Source: Candidatus Bathyarchaeum sp. | GTDB taxonomy: Archaea > Thermoproteota > Bathyarchaeia > Bathyarchaeales > Bathyarchaeaceae | Length of the DNA: 13,642 nt | Assembly: GCA_003096235.1 (NCBI GenBank) | Contig: PIXT01000121.1 | Coordinates: 1 to 13,642 of the forward strand | Direction: 5' to 3' | Shown: positions 1-7,037 of the stretch, piece after piece | Layout of the letters: every line of letters starts with the position of its first letter | Numbering within the stretch: position 1 is the stretch's first letter | Notes under the pieces: generated by a model | The model's database searches: none | Told to the model about the DNA's origin: nothing | What the model saw: the letters and a program-made list of their open reading frames with translations, nothing else | Made by a program: the position numbers and the translations under genes

Positions 1-90
1 ACGATCAAGACCGTTTTTTTCAGCCCAATCTTTAGGTAGACACACAAAAAATGTTCCGCCACTAGTTCTCTGAATTTTGCGGAGATCCAT
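1..90 (-). CDS. N-terminus of an AbrB-domain / PhoU-type regulator (partial)
   Basis: Translating the reverse strand from the ATG at 90-88 gives 30 residues beginning MDLRKIQRTSGGTFFVCLPK and ending at the window edge. The pattern R-K-[VI]-Q-x-T-[SG]-G-[GS]-T followed by a hydrophobic strand, LPK-x-WA and a Gly-Leu is typical of the swapped-hairpin AbrB/SpoVT domain that opens archaeal PhoU-family proteins (phosphate or metal uptake regulators). A GAGG lies about 8 nt before the ATG, and no ATG, GTG or TTG occurs between it and an upstream in-frame stop at 153-151. The gene is divergent from the DP1 gene, sharing a 223-nt AT-rich spacer in which I see no convincing promoter. Only the first domain is visible, so a stand-alone AbrB protein is possible. 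Confidence 0.72.
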   Translation of the reverse strand, partial: MDLRKIQRTSGGTFFVCLPKDWAEKNGLDR

Positions 91-313
91 CTCTGAATCC
101 TCAAGCAGATATTGAATTAGTTTAAAGTAAAACGGACTATTAAGAGTTAACTAGAAATTGTTTGAAATATAGGAAATGTTCTAACAAATATAGACACTTA
201 TAGTAAAAAGAATAAAATGTGAAGGATATTTTTGTTCAGAACCAAGAACACGATTAATAGGACACCAAGCACATATTAACGTTTCAAAGAGGGAATCAAA
301 CGAGGCGAAAAGT

Positions 314-1858
314 ATGAGTGAGGGCGAAAGGCTACAGAAGGCCGTTTCCTTCACAATAGCATCAGGATACCAACTGGACAAAGAGGCTTTCGATTTTTTG
401 AATGGGGTAGCTAAAACAGAAGACCCTCTTTATTTAATGGAAGAGACTGTCAGGAAAATTAGAGATTTGCCTCAAAAGCCTTTGTTTATAGATCGAGCTT
501 TTCTGGAAGCAATGAAAAAAGAGCCGTGTGTTGAAGAAAAAAATCAACTTGAAGCCAATTTAGAATCAACCACATCTGAATCAAGAAAGAGTTTTAGGCC
601 ATACGCTAAAGATGTTGAAGATGAAGTAAAAGTTCTGGTGGATCCAACAAAAAATATATGCACAACAGGTTCCATCAAAGAATATCTGGAATATTTTCAG
701 GACAGGTTTGAAAGGTTAAAGAAGATTCTTAGAAGAAGAATGGATGTAAAAAACGCTATACCAATAGCAGTTGCACTAAAGGCACCGACCAAATCGAAGG
801 TCAACATAATAGGTATGGTTACAGAAAAAATAGAATCAAAAGAAAGGCTCTTCGTGAAAATAGAGGACCTTGAATCGAGCGCCACGGTGCTTGTTTCTCC
901 AAACTTAAGCAAGGAAATTATAGAAAAAGCCCGTTCTCTACTATTAGACCAAGTTGTTTGCATAAAGGCAATAAAAGGAAACAATGACCTAATTATCGCA
1001 AAAGACTTTGTCCTGCCTGAAATGCCACAGAAAACACCCCACAAGGCCTCAATCCCAATTTATGCAGCGTTAATGTCGGACATTCATGTTGGAAGCAAAA
1101 AATTTATGGAAAAAGAATTCAACCGATGTTTAGGTTGGTTAAAAGGAGAAAAAGGCAACCAACAACTCAGAGAAATCGCCAGTCATACCAAATATTTGGT
1201 AATAGCAGGCGATATTGTAGACGGAATTGGCATATACCCAGGGCAAATGGAAGAGTTGTCGATAACGGATATTTACGAGCAATACAAGCAAGCCGCAAAA
1301 TTTCTTGAACAAGTTCCCGAACACATTGAAGTAATAATTGTTCCAGGAAATCATGACTCATCTAGAAAGGCGTTACCTCAACCGGCGATACCTAAAGAGT
1401 ATGCAGAACCACTACATGAAGCCCGAAAAATCTATTCGCTTGGCAATCCATCTACAGTCAGTCTCCATGGAGTAGAGTTGCTAGTATTTCATGGACGTAG
1501 TTTGGATGATATAGCAGCTGTTGCCCCAAATGTCAGTTTTGATACTCCAGATAAATCGATGAAGCTTATGTTACAGGGAAGGCATCTTGCTCCAATTTAC
1601 GGATCAAGAACACCTATTGCCCCAGAAAAACGTGATTTTATGGTTATAGAAAGAACTCCAGATATATTTCATTCAGGACATGTCCATATCATGAAATGCA
1701 ACAGGTATAAAGGAACCCTTATTGTGAATTCAGGGGCGTGGCAAGAACAAACAGATTTTCAACAAAAAATGGGGCTTGTTCCTACTCCCGGAATCGTACC
1801 TGTAGTTAACCTCCAAACAGCTACTATTGCAACAATAGATTTTACGCAACCTTGGTAA
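314..1858 (+). CDS. polB: DNA polymerase D small subunit DP1 (3'-5' proofreading exonuclease)
   Basis: This is the small subunit of the archaeal replicative polymerase PolD. In the family it pairs with DP2 and supplies Mre11-like 3'-5' exonuclease proofreading. The 514 residues show the usual order. An N-terminal helical domain spans about 1-70. A variable linker follows. An OB fold lies at about 155-240. The calcineurin-like phosphoesterase fold runs from about 250 to the end. All five metal-binding motifs are present: D256-I-H258, G-D300, G345-N-H-D348, H393-G-R-S and G-H456-V-H458, so the exonuclease should be active. The segment between GNHD and HGR (RKALPQPAIPKEY) is characteristic of DP1. 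The ATG at 314 follows GAGG with about 8 nt spacing. It converges on cdc6, and its partner DP2 is about 9 kb away across the origin. Confidence 0.97.
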   Translation: MSEGERLQKAVSFTIASGYQLDKEAFDFLNGVAKTEDPLYLMEETVRKIRDLPQKPLFIDRAFLEAMKKEPCVEEKNQLEANLESTTSESRKSFRPYAKDVEDEVKVLVDPTKNICTTGSIKEYLEYFQDRFERLKKILRRRMDVKNAIPIAVALKAPTKSKVNIIGMVTEKIESKERLFVKIEDLESSATVLVSPNLSKEIIEKARSLLLDQVVCIKAIKGNNDLIIAKDFVLPEMPQKTPHKASIPIYAALMSDIHVGSKKFMEKEFNRCLGWLKGEKGNQQLREIASHTKYLVIAGDIVDGIGIYPGQMEELSITDIYEQYKQAAKFLEQVPEHIEVIIVPGNHDSSRKALPQPAIPKEYAEPLHEARKIYSLGNPSTVSLHGVELLVFHGRSLDDIAAVAPNVSFDTPDKSMKLMLQGRHLAPIYGSRTPIAPEKRDFMVIERTPDIFHSGHVHIMKCNRYKGTLIVNSGAWQEQTDFQQKMGLVPTPGIVPVVNLQTATIATIDFTQPW

Positions 1859-1867
1859 AGATTTGTC

Positions 1868-1889
1868 AAAAAAAGCAGTTAACGGTTTT
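1868..1889. terminator. Possible bidirectional oligo-T terminator between DP1 and cdc6
   Basis: The 36-nt gap between the two converging genes has an A7 run near its left end, which is a T-run for leftward cdc6 transcripts. It also has GGTTTTT at its right end, a T-run for rightward DP1 transcripts. Archaeal RNA polymerase commonly stops at oligo-T tracts without a strong hairpin. The call rests on composition and position only. Confidence 0.4.
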
Positions 1890-1894
1890 TAAGG

Positions 1895-3133
1895 TCATTT
1901 AACGCCAGCAAAACAGGTAGGAATGTAACCCAACAGTTCACGGAATCGATCATTGTTAGTGAATACGTTCCTGACAAGACTGCGTCCTATGCCTAAACGA
2001 ATTTTTTTTGTGCGCCCATGTCGACCCATACTCACAACACGTGCGTTTAATAAGCCAATCATGTCTAACTCGCTGATTAGCCCACTCACTCGTCTTTGGG
2101 TCAACGAAGAGAACCCACATTGGTCACAAAGTTCACAGTAAATTCCGTAGATGTCCCCAGTGATTGTGTAATTAAGTTTTGCTTTACCTAACAAGTAAAC
2201 ACTACACAAGACTAATTTGGAGTGCACAGGAAGGTTCTCTAAAACCTCTACTATTCGATCGTGTTCTACGCGCTTTTCTGCTTGCCTAACATTTTCTTCG
2301 CTAACACTTTCTGAACCTTGACGTTCTGCTAATTCACCTGCGACTCGAAGCAAGTCCAAAGCACGTCTAGCGTCACCGTGTTCTGCCGCAGCCAAAGCAG
2401 CACACAACGCAACTGCACTATCTAGGAGAGCGCCATCGGAAAACGCTAATTGAGCACGTCTCCACAGAATGTCTTGGAGTTCAGCTGCGTCGTAAGGTCT
2501 GAAAACTATTTCTTCTTCACTTAAGGAACTTAGAACTCGTGGATCCAAAAATTCTTTGAACCGAAGATCGTTTGAAATCCCTATTATTGAAGTTCGACCG
2601 TGACGAAGAGTCTCGTTTATTCTAGTTAACTCGTAAAGGAGTGTGTCGCCACGAGTCTTTATTAATGCATCAATTTCGTCGAGAACAACAATGAAGATTT
2701 TTCTTTGTTTGTCTAAACCGTCCTTGAATCGGTCAAAGACCTCTCCGACGGCTAGCCCCGTGAAAGGTACTTTCACATCTAAAGCGTCACATAAGCTTGA
2801 AAGAATTCGATATTCAGTGCCAGCAAGACGGCAGTTCACGTAGCAAACATCAATAGGAGCTCCCAGTTCATGTGCTTTAGAGGATAGTTTATTCAAGACA
2901 TATTTGGTGACCGCTGTTTTTCCGGTCCCAGTTTTCCCGTAGATAAAAGCATTAGAGCATGGAGAACCTCTCAAAACAGGGGCAACTATTCCACCTAAAC
3001 AATTGATTTGTTTATCGCGGTGTGGAAGTTTATTTGGGATATAATCATGACGTAATACTTCTCGGTCTTTAAAAATATGGGTATTACTCAGAAAACGGTT
3101 GAAAACGTCATCAAGAGTATCAATTTTTGTCAG
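1895..3133 (-). CDS. cdc6: Orc1/Cdc6 replication initiator (start codon unusual)
   Basis: This AAA+ initiator binds origin ORB sites and, in the family, loads the MCM helicase. With the start placed at a CTG (3133-3131) it is 412 residues, the usual length. It opens with the conserved block IFKDREVLRHDYIPNKLPHR. Next come Walker A GKTGTGKT (66-73), Walker B LDEID (151-155), sensor 1 N188 (ISND), the sensor 2 region HGDARRALDLL with R256/R257, and a C-terminal winged-helix domain after about residue 290. The visible ATG/GTG/TTG choice is a TTG at 2974-2972, just before Walker A. It would delete the conserved N-terminus and is unlikely. Upstream of that TTG the same frame stays open and matches the family back to about 3133, with a stop at 3166-3164 and no ATG, GTG or TTG. 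A TAGAGGC motif (3150-3144) precedes the CTG by 11 nt. A nonstandard start or a local sequence error are the two readings. The gene runs away from the adjacent origin. Confidence 0.95.
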   Translation of the reverse strand: MTKIDTLDDVFNRFLSNTHIFKDREVLRHDYIPNKLPHRDKQINCLGGIVAPVLRGSPCSNAFIYGKTGTGKTAVTKYVLNKLSSKAHELGAPIDVCYVNCRLAGTEYRILSSLCDALDVKVPFTGLAVGEVFDRFKDGLDKQRKIFIVVLDEIDALIKTRGDTLLYELTRINETLRHGRTSIIGISNDLRFKEFLDPRVLSSLSEEEIVFRPYDAAELQDILWRRAQLAFSDGALLDSAVALCAALAAAEHGDARRALDLLRVAGELAERQGSESVSEENVRQAEKRVEHDRIVEVLENLPVHSKLVLCSVYLLGKAKLNYTITGDIYGIYCELCDQCGFSSLTQRRVSGLISELDMIGLLNARVVSMGRHGRTKKIRLGIGRSLVRNVFTNNDRFRELLGYIPTCFAGVK

Positions 3134-3194
3134 TGTTGCAATCGCCTCTAAGAGACAATGGAATTAGTGCCTCGATTGCATTTCCAGTAGATAA

Positions 3195-3223
3195 AAACTG
3201 TCATAAAAAAAAGTAGACAGTTT
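3195..3223. promoter_or_regulatory. 8-bp inverted repeat in the cdc6 upstream region
   Basis: AAACTGTC (3195-3202) and GACAGTTT (3216-3223) form a perfect inverted repeat around a 13-nt A-rich spacer. It lies about 62 nt upstream of the proposed cdc6 start, where a promoter or operator would be. A partial ORB half (TTTCCAGTAGA, from 3181) sits immediately beside it. It could be an operator for cdc6 autoregulation or an origin element. No binding protein can be named from sequence. Confidence 0.45.
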
Positions 3224-3311
3224 GCACAAAAAGCTAAAGGGGAACAAAACTTTGTGGGTAAAATCGTTTTTGGGTTGTTTGTGGATATAGAAAAGGGTTT
3301 AGTGACTCTCG

Positions 3312-3335
3312 CACCCCTATATTTCTCGTGGAAAA
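3312..3335 (-). promoter_or_regulatory. ORB element B (origin recognition box)
   Basis: Read on the reverse strand, this 24-mer has TTTTCCACGA followed by GAAATATAGGGGT. It keeps the same spacing between the TTCC half-dyad, the GAAA and the G-string as the other two boxes. The G-string points left, away from the AT-rich stretch. It is the expected binding site for the neighbouring Orc1/Cdc6. Confidence 0.72.
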
Positions 3336-3340
3336 AGTAA

Positions 3341-3521
3341 GGTGTTTACGTAGTTTAATTAAAAAAAGAATCATATTTTACGAAGGAAATAATATAATAA
3401 AAAAGAATCTCGTGGGTAATATATTTGTAATTAGTATTTAGTGTTAATCGTCAAAAAAATTAGATTTAACTCTACACTTTTTTAACTTTAAGCTTGAACA
3501 ATGACTCTAACCGAACTTCTT
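3341..3521. other. AT-rich duplex-unwinding stretch
   Basis: The segment between ORB B and ORB C is made largely of A/T runs such as TTTAATTAAAAAAAG, AATATAATAAAAAAG and CAAAAAAATTAGATTTAAC, with few G or C bases. Its position between two inverted ORBs, G-strings facing outward, is where the duplex-unwinding element lies in characterised archaeal origins. The function is inferred from composition and position. Confidence 0.6.
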
Positions 3522-3545
3522 TATTACAATGGAAATGAAGGGGTC
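3522..3545 (+). promoter_or_regulatory. ORB element C (origin recognition box)
   Basis: The forward strand holds TATTACAATG followed by GAAATGAAGGGGT. The right half fits the ORB G-string pattern very well. The left half-dyad is degenerate (TTAC in place of TTCC). It is inverted relative to ORB B, with its G-string to the right, so B and C flank the AT-rich stretch symmetrically. Confidence 0.65.
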
Positions 3546-3750
3546 GGAGTCTTAATCAAACTCTGAAAAGCAAACATGATTCTTTTGAGACAAATCAAAT
3601 GTTAATTGACGAAGAGTCTTTCTTATTTGCTGATTAACTTGGTTGTTAACTTTGCTGTGAAACCTTGTGAAGTTAACTAGTAACTTTCACCTTTTTTGGT
3701 ATTTATTTTGAAAAACAGGCTTGATTTTGCCTTTTTACACGTATAGAAAC

Positions 3751-3774
3751 AACCCCTTGGTTTCTACTGGAAAA
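3751..3774 (-). promoter_or_regulatory. ORB element A (origin recognition box, best match)
   Basis: Read on the reverse strand this is TTTTCCAGTA followed by GAAACCAAGGGGT. It is very close to the ORB form TTCCAGTGGAAAC plus a G-string known from several archaea. It shares CCCCTnnnTTTCTnnnGGAAAA (forward strand) with ORB B at identical spacing. It has the same orientation as B. A weaker TGGTTTCT echo without the C-string follows at about 3785-3792. Confidence 0.78.
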
Positions 3775-3914
3775 CTAGCTTCACTGGTTTCTCTGTTTCC
3801 GTTTCACAAACGAAAACTTATGTGAAGCTTGTGAACCTAATAAACTGCAAAATTCTACTATTTTGCCTTTTTAAGCTATTTTCAAGCCTTTTCATCAGAC
3901 ACTGTCTACCGCAA

Positions 3915-3923
3915 TATCTATAA
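3915..3923 (+). promoter_or_regulatory. Possible TATA box of the winged-helix/nurA/herA set
   Basis: TATCTATAA lies about 25 nt before the GTG at 3942 and about 45 nt before the ATG at 3966. That would place a transcription start close to 3942-3946. The match to an archaeal TATA box is only fair. Confidence 0.3.
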
Positions 3924-3965
3924 CTTGTGAATAGCTAATTAGTGAACCGTAAACTGGTGCATGGT

Positions 3966-4376
3966 ATGCCTACCAAAAAAATGCGCGTAGAAATCTTCAA
4001 TAATGGAGACCGTTACACGGTAACCTTTGAAGGTCAGGTTACGCGAGATAAGGCTCTTCGTCTACTTGATTTAGTTGAGCTTTTAGGAGGAATGCCAACC
4101 GTAAACTCTGAATCAACTCGTTCTGCGTCCGAAATACCTAAGATCGAAAAAGTACGTTTAGCTGCGGAGAAAAATTTTCCTGTAGGCTGGTTTTCTTCAA
4201 AAGAACTGCAATCAACATATGAAAAGCAGTTCAATGAACCAATCCGCTTGAGCACCATATCAACTTATTTATCTCGTCTAACAGACCGTGGATTTTTCCT
4301 TAAAAAAGGAGCATCAAATAAACTACATTACAGAATTATGACTGCAATATCAAAACAACAAATTCACGAAAGATAA
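3966..4376 (+). CDS. Small winged-helix protein of unknown function, next to origin and nurA
   Basis: I recognise no named family. From the ATG at 3966 the 136-aa product has two parts. A short N-terminal beta-rich module (MRVEIFNNGDRYTVTFEGQV) is followed by a helix (DKALRLLDLVELLGG). A low-complexity linker leads to a C-terminal winged helix: KVRLAAEKNFPVGWFSSKEL, then a recognition-helix-like RLSTISTYLSRLTDRGFF and a wing LHYRIM. A GGTG lies 6 nt before this ATG. A GTG at 3942 (possible leaderless start) and an ATG at 3981 are alternatives in the same frame. It is the first gene right of the origin and runs 74 nt ahead of nurA on the same strand. It could be a regulator of the nurA-herA operon, a DNA-binding partner of that machine, or an origin-binding accessory protein. 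The winged helix is seen; these roles are inferred. Confidence 0.85.
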   Translation: MPTKKMRVEIFNNGDRYTVTFEGQVTRDKALRLLDLVELLGGMPTVNSESTRSASEIPKIEKVRLAAEKNFPVGWFSSKELQSTYEKQFNEPIRLSTISTYLSRLTDRGFFLKKGASNKLHYRIMTAISKQQIHER

Positions 4377-4450
4377 TAAATGCACCATCTTTTAGATATT
4401 ACTTTAACATCAGTCATAATCTTCTTCATGTTTAAGGAGAAAACCCGCAT

Positions 4451-5482
4451 ATGAGCAAAATTCAAGAAGACTTGTCAAACCTGAAAACTAAGCTTAAAAC
4501 ATACGTGAATAGGGGTCGACAAATAGGTTTTAGCGATATTAAACCGCAACCACTAATCGTTACCAAACCTGACATGACTAAAATTACGCCCCTAAAAAAG
4601 GTTAAACGTTGCAATTCACGGTTTCTTGCTGTTGACTGCTCTACTAGAACTCTGAAAAGAGCCCATAACTGGGGCATTTATCTTATGAGAGTTGCATACG
4701 CTTCCGTGGAGGATCGTAAAGTTACTTGGGGCTACGATGAAAGCATTGTAAGTCCAGTTGGCGACCGCCGTTACCGCTCTAACTTTTTGATGGATCAACG
4801 GCTACAGCTAGAAAGTGAATTGGCTTTGAAGCTTCTTCACGAAGAGCCTACTGGGGGTCCAGAGCCACATGGGGAGACTCTTCGTGAATTATGTGAAGGC
4901 GATTATGTTCTTTTGGATGGAGCAAGTTTTTTTGGCGGAAAGAGAGGTTTCCACACTTCATTGTATGAGGAGGCTCTTCGTAAAAAGGTTAATCTTCTCG
5001 CCGTGAGTAAGCAATCTCCTATGTTGTGTGATGAGAAAGGACGAGATTTTATGGCATCAACAAGTACACTTGTTTCGTATCCGCTTTGGGTTTATCATCC
5101 AGTTAAAAAGGCAAATATGGAAAAGCATCTGTATGGGGATGTATCGCTTGTTAAGTTGTGTGAAGACAGTAAACACGTTTTCCGTTGTGACATAATGGAA
5201 TCTTCAACCTCTAGCGACCCATCTACGCTCCTTTCTCCTCTTACCTCACTTTCCGAAGACCCTCGATGTTTAGGCTACCCTGTTACCCTTTGGCTTGCTC
5301 ACGAATTCTCTGGAGCATCAAACTCAAAAATTCTTCAATACTATGACTTAATCGAAAAAGCACTCTCCGATGAAGGAATCTTAGAACCTCTTCGCATGGA
5401 AGAGCTTTCCTGCAGTTTTGCTGACAAAATTCACGGACTAACAAACCCCTTTGAAGGTGGTGAAGGCTTTGACCGCGTTTGA
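4451..5482 (+). CDS. nurA: NurA 5'-3' nuclease
   Basis: NurA is the nuclease that works inside the HerA hexamer to resect DNA ends. In most archaea it acts with Mre11-Rad50 to generate 3' tails for RadA. The 343-residue product shows the family landmarks. The first catalytic strand is FLAVDCS with D62. The second acidic strand is LLDGASF with D156. A VSKQS motif has K187. The C-terminal segment is LGYPVTLWLAHEFSG with H284. Length fits the family. The ATG at 4451 is preceded by AAGGAG about 11 nt upstream. The 3' end overlaps the herA start, the usual translationally coupled arrangement. No Mre11 or Rad50 gene is in the window. The N-terminal about 50 residues are charged and less conserved. 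Confidence 0.92.
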   Translation: MSKIQEDLSNLKTKLKTYVNRGRQIGFSDIKPQPLIVTKPDMTKITPLKKVKRCNSRFLAVDCSTRTLKRAHNWGIYLMRVAYASVEDRKVTWGYDESIVSPVGDRRYRSNFLMDQRLQLESELALKLLHEEPTGGPEPHGETLRELCEGDYVLLDGASFFGGKRGFHTSLYEEALRKKVNLLAVSKQSPMLCDEKGRDFMASTSTLVSYPLWVYHPVKKANMEKHLYGDVSLVKLCEDSKHVFRCDIMESSTSSDPSTLLSPLTSLSEDPRCLGYPVTLWLAHEFSGASNSKILQYYDLIEKALSDEGILEPLRMEELSCSFADKIHGLTNPFEGGEGFDRV

Positions 5483-7037
5483 GCCTGTTGGTTTTGTTCG
5501 CGAAGTAAAAGGGGACACAGTCTCTTTTTTTCTAAACCAGGGAACAGCTCTTTCTTTTGGTCAGATTGTCCGAATAGACTCTGATAACCGGAACTTTTAC
5601 GCACGTGTAGTAGATGCAGGGAGTTCCTCGACACTAAATACTAATGAGCAGCTTCGTGAAGCTGAAGGAAAAGAGTCTTTTGGACCTTATTCCAGCTTTA
5701 GGCATGTTGATGCGATTTTATTGCTTGAAAGTAACGATGGGCGTATTCGTTCTCCAACCTTCAACCCTAACTATATGGATCATGTATTCACAATAAACGA
5801 GGAAGACTACTCAATTTTACGTCTTTCAGGAGATTTAGAGATAGGGCGTCTGCGTTCTGGAGAAGCTGTTTTAGGCGAAGTAGGTGTGAGCGTTAAAGCC
5901 ATCCCAAAGATGATGGGCATGTTCGGAATGACCGGTTCAGGAAAAACCAACACCGAACTTATTCTAAACGCACGAATAATTGATAACCCTGAAACTGTTG
6001 GGTTAATATTCGATTTTGCTGGACAATTATTATCTGGCAAGGATATTGGGTCTGAATCGAGCGGTTTAAGGGATCACCCGCTCTTTCATAGTAAGGTTCG
6101 TTACTATTCAGCAAGAGATGGAAAACTTTGCATAGGCTTGCGTACTCTTACTCCTGGACGATTATGGACGATTTTTCCTGATATTAGGAGACCTCAAATC
6201 CGCATTTCTCGGAGGCTGTATGAACAACTGGGTAACTGTTGGATTGAACAATCACTTGAGACCTATCGCATAGAGGGGTATTCTGGGATTAAACAAATTG
6301 TTCCCAATGCACAAAAAGTTGTAATCAGTGCCCTCATGAGTCGTCTTTCCGATCTTCCGCCACACCTCTACCCGCCATCTAACTTCAATTTCATAGATGA
6401 TGTTGTTCAAAACGTCAGCAAAGGAATCACTTGCCTCATTGACATATCAGGCTTAACTTCTGAAGAGCAACAAAATGTCACTTGCCTCACAGCAACAAAC
6501 GTTGCACAGCACTATAAGCGGTATTGGGAAAACAATTTCGAAGCATGGAAAAAGCTCCCCACTCTATTGATAACTCTTGAAGAGGCTCACGAGTTTCTTG
6601 ACCCGGAAATACACAAAACAATCTTTTCTAACATTGCCCTAACATACCGCAAATATCGTGTAGGCCTAAACGCTGTTACTCCAAGACCTTCCAAGATAAA
6701 CCGTGATGTGTTCGCGGAGCTTTGGACTAAACTCATCATGAAAACTGAGCTGAAAAGAGATAGGGACTATCTGACCCAAAATACGCCTTACATGGAATAC
6801 AGTGATACTGAGATTAAAATGCTTGACATCGGAGAAGCTTTGCTGATTTCAGAGCCACAGATTCGATTCGCGGTTCCTATAAAGGTCATTCATTATCCTG
6901 ATTACCTAAAACAGAGAGGCAAAGCTGAATATGATTTGCCGACTTCAAAGCCTCTTTCTGAAATGGATGAGAAACTGAAAAGAATTAAAGCTGCTGGAGC
7001 GTCTCTTGTGGCTGAAGAAGCGGCTAAGAAACGTTAG
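5451..7037 (+). CDS. herA: HerA DNA-translocating ATPase
   Basis: HerA is a hexameric FtsK/VirB4-type ATPase that pumps DNA and activates NurA. The 528-aa product begins with the HAS-barrel beta domain (about 10-110: EPVGFVREVKGDTVSF...). Walker A is GMTGSGKT (159-166), Walker B LLITLEEAH (E377, E378), and an arginine-rich segment TYRKYRVGL is followed by TPRPSK (410-415). The C-terminus is charged. Archaeal HerA usually has SQRPS where TPRPS stands here. The start is ambiguous: in-frame TTG 5451, GTG 5457, GTG 5460 and TTG 5469 all lie inside the nurA end. GGTGGTG just before TTG 5469 would suit that one, giving a 14-nt overlap. Numbers here use TTG 5451. The last codons overlap the converging gene at 7024-7737. 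Confidence 0.93.
   Translation: MKVVKALTAFEPVGFVREVKGDTVSFFLNQGTALSFGQIVRIDSDNRNFYARVVDAGSSSTLNTNEQLREAEGKESFGPYSSFRHVDAILLLESNDGRIRSPTFNPNYMDHVFTINEEDYSILRLSGDLEIGRLRSGEAVLGEVGVSVKAIPKMMGMFGMTGSGKTNTELILNARIIDNPETVGLIFDFAGQLLSGKDIGSESSGLRDHPLFHSKVRYYSARDGKLCIGLRTLTPGRLWTIFPDIRRPQIRISRRLYEQLGNCWIEQSLETYRIEGYSGIKQIVPNAQKVVISALMSRLSDLPPHLYPPSNFNFIDDVVQNVSKGITCLIDISGLTSEEQQNVTCLTATNVAQHYKRYWENNFEAWKKLPTLLITLEEAHEFLDPEIHKTIFSNIALTYRKYRVGLNAVTPRPSKINRDVFAELWTKLIMKTELKRDRDYLTQNTPYMEYSDTEIKMLDIGEALLISEPQIRFAVPIKVIHYPDYLKQRGKAEYDLPTSKPLSEMDEKLKRIKAAGASLVAEEAAKKR

Larger units (their letters stand above)
3167..3941. other. Putative chromosomal replication origin
   Basis: About 800 bp without a gene lie directly upstream of cdc6 and of the winged-helix-nurA-herA set. 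The region contains three 24-bp elements aligned without gaps (3312-3335, 3522-3545, 3751-3774). They share the core GAAAnnnAGGGGT, preceded by a TTnC-like half-dyad, which matches archaeal origin recognition boxes (a TTCCAnnGGAAA-type dyad plus a G-string). The left and middle boxes are inverted, G-strings outward, around a very AT-rich stretch. In Pyrococcus, Sulfolobus and haloarchaea, origins are built this way next to cdc6 (family knowledge). No tRNA or protein gene was found inside. Origin function itself is inferred. Confidence 0.82.

Noticed and set aside
697..1044. 115-residue reverse-strand frame inside DP1
   Set aside because: It is opposite the OB-fold region of DP1, with Ser/Phe-rich shadow composition and no ribosome site.
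1895..2974. cdc6 beginning at the TTG at 2974-2972
   Set aside because: It would start six residues before Walker A and discard a perfectly in-frame conserved block (IFKDREVLRHDYIPNKLPHR and what follows) that belongs to the family.
145..3680. AGTTAACTAG occurring at 145-154 and 3671-3680
   Set aside because: Many identical 10-mer pairs are expected by chance in 13.6 kb of AT-rich DNA.
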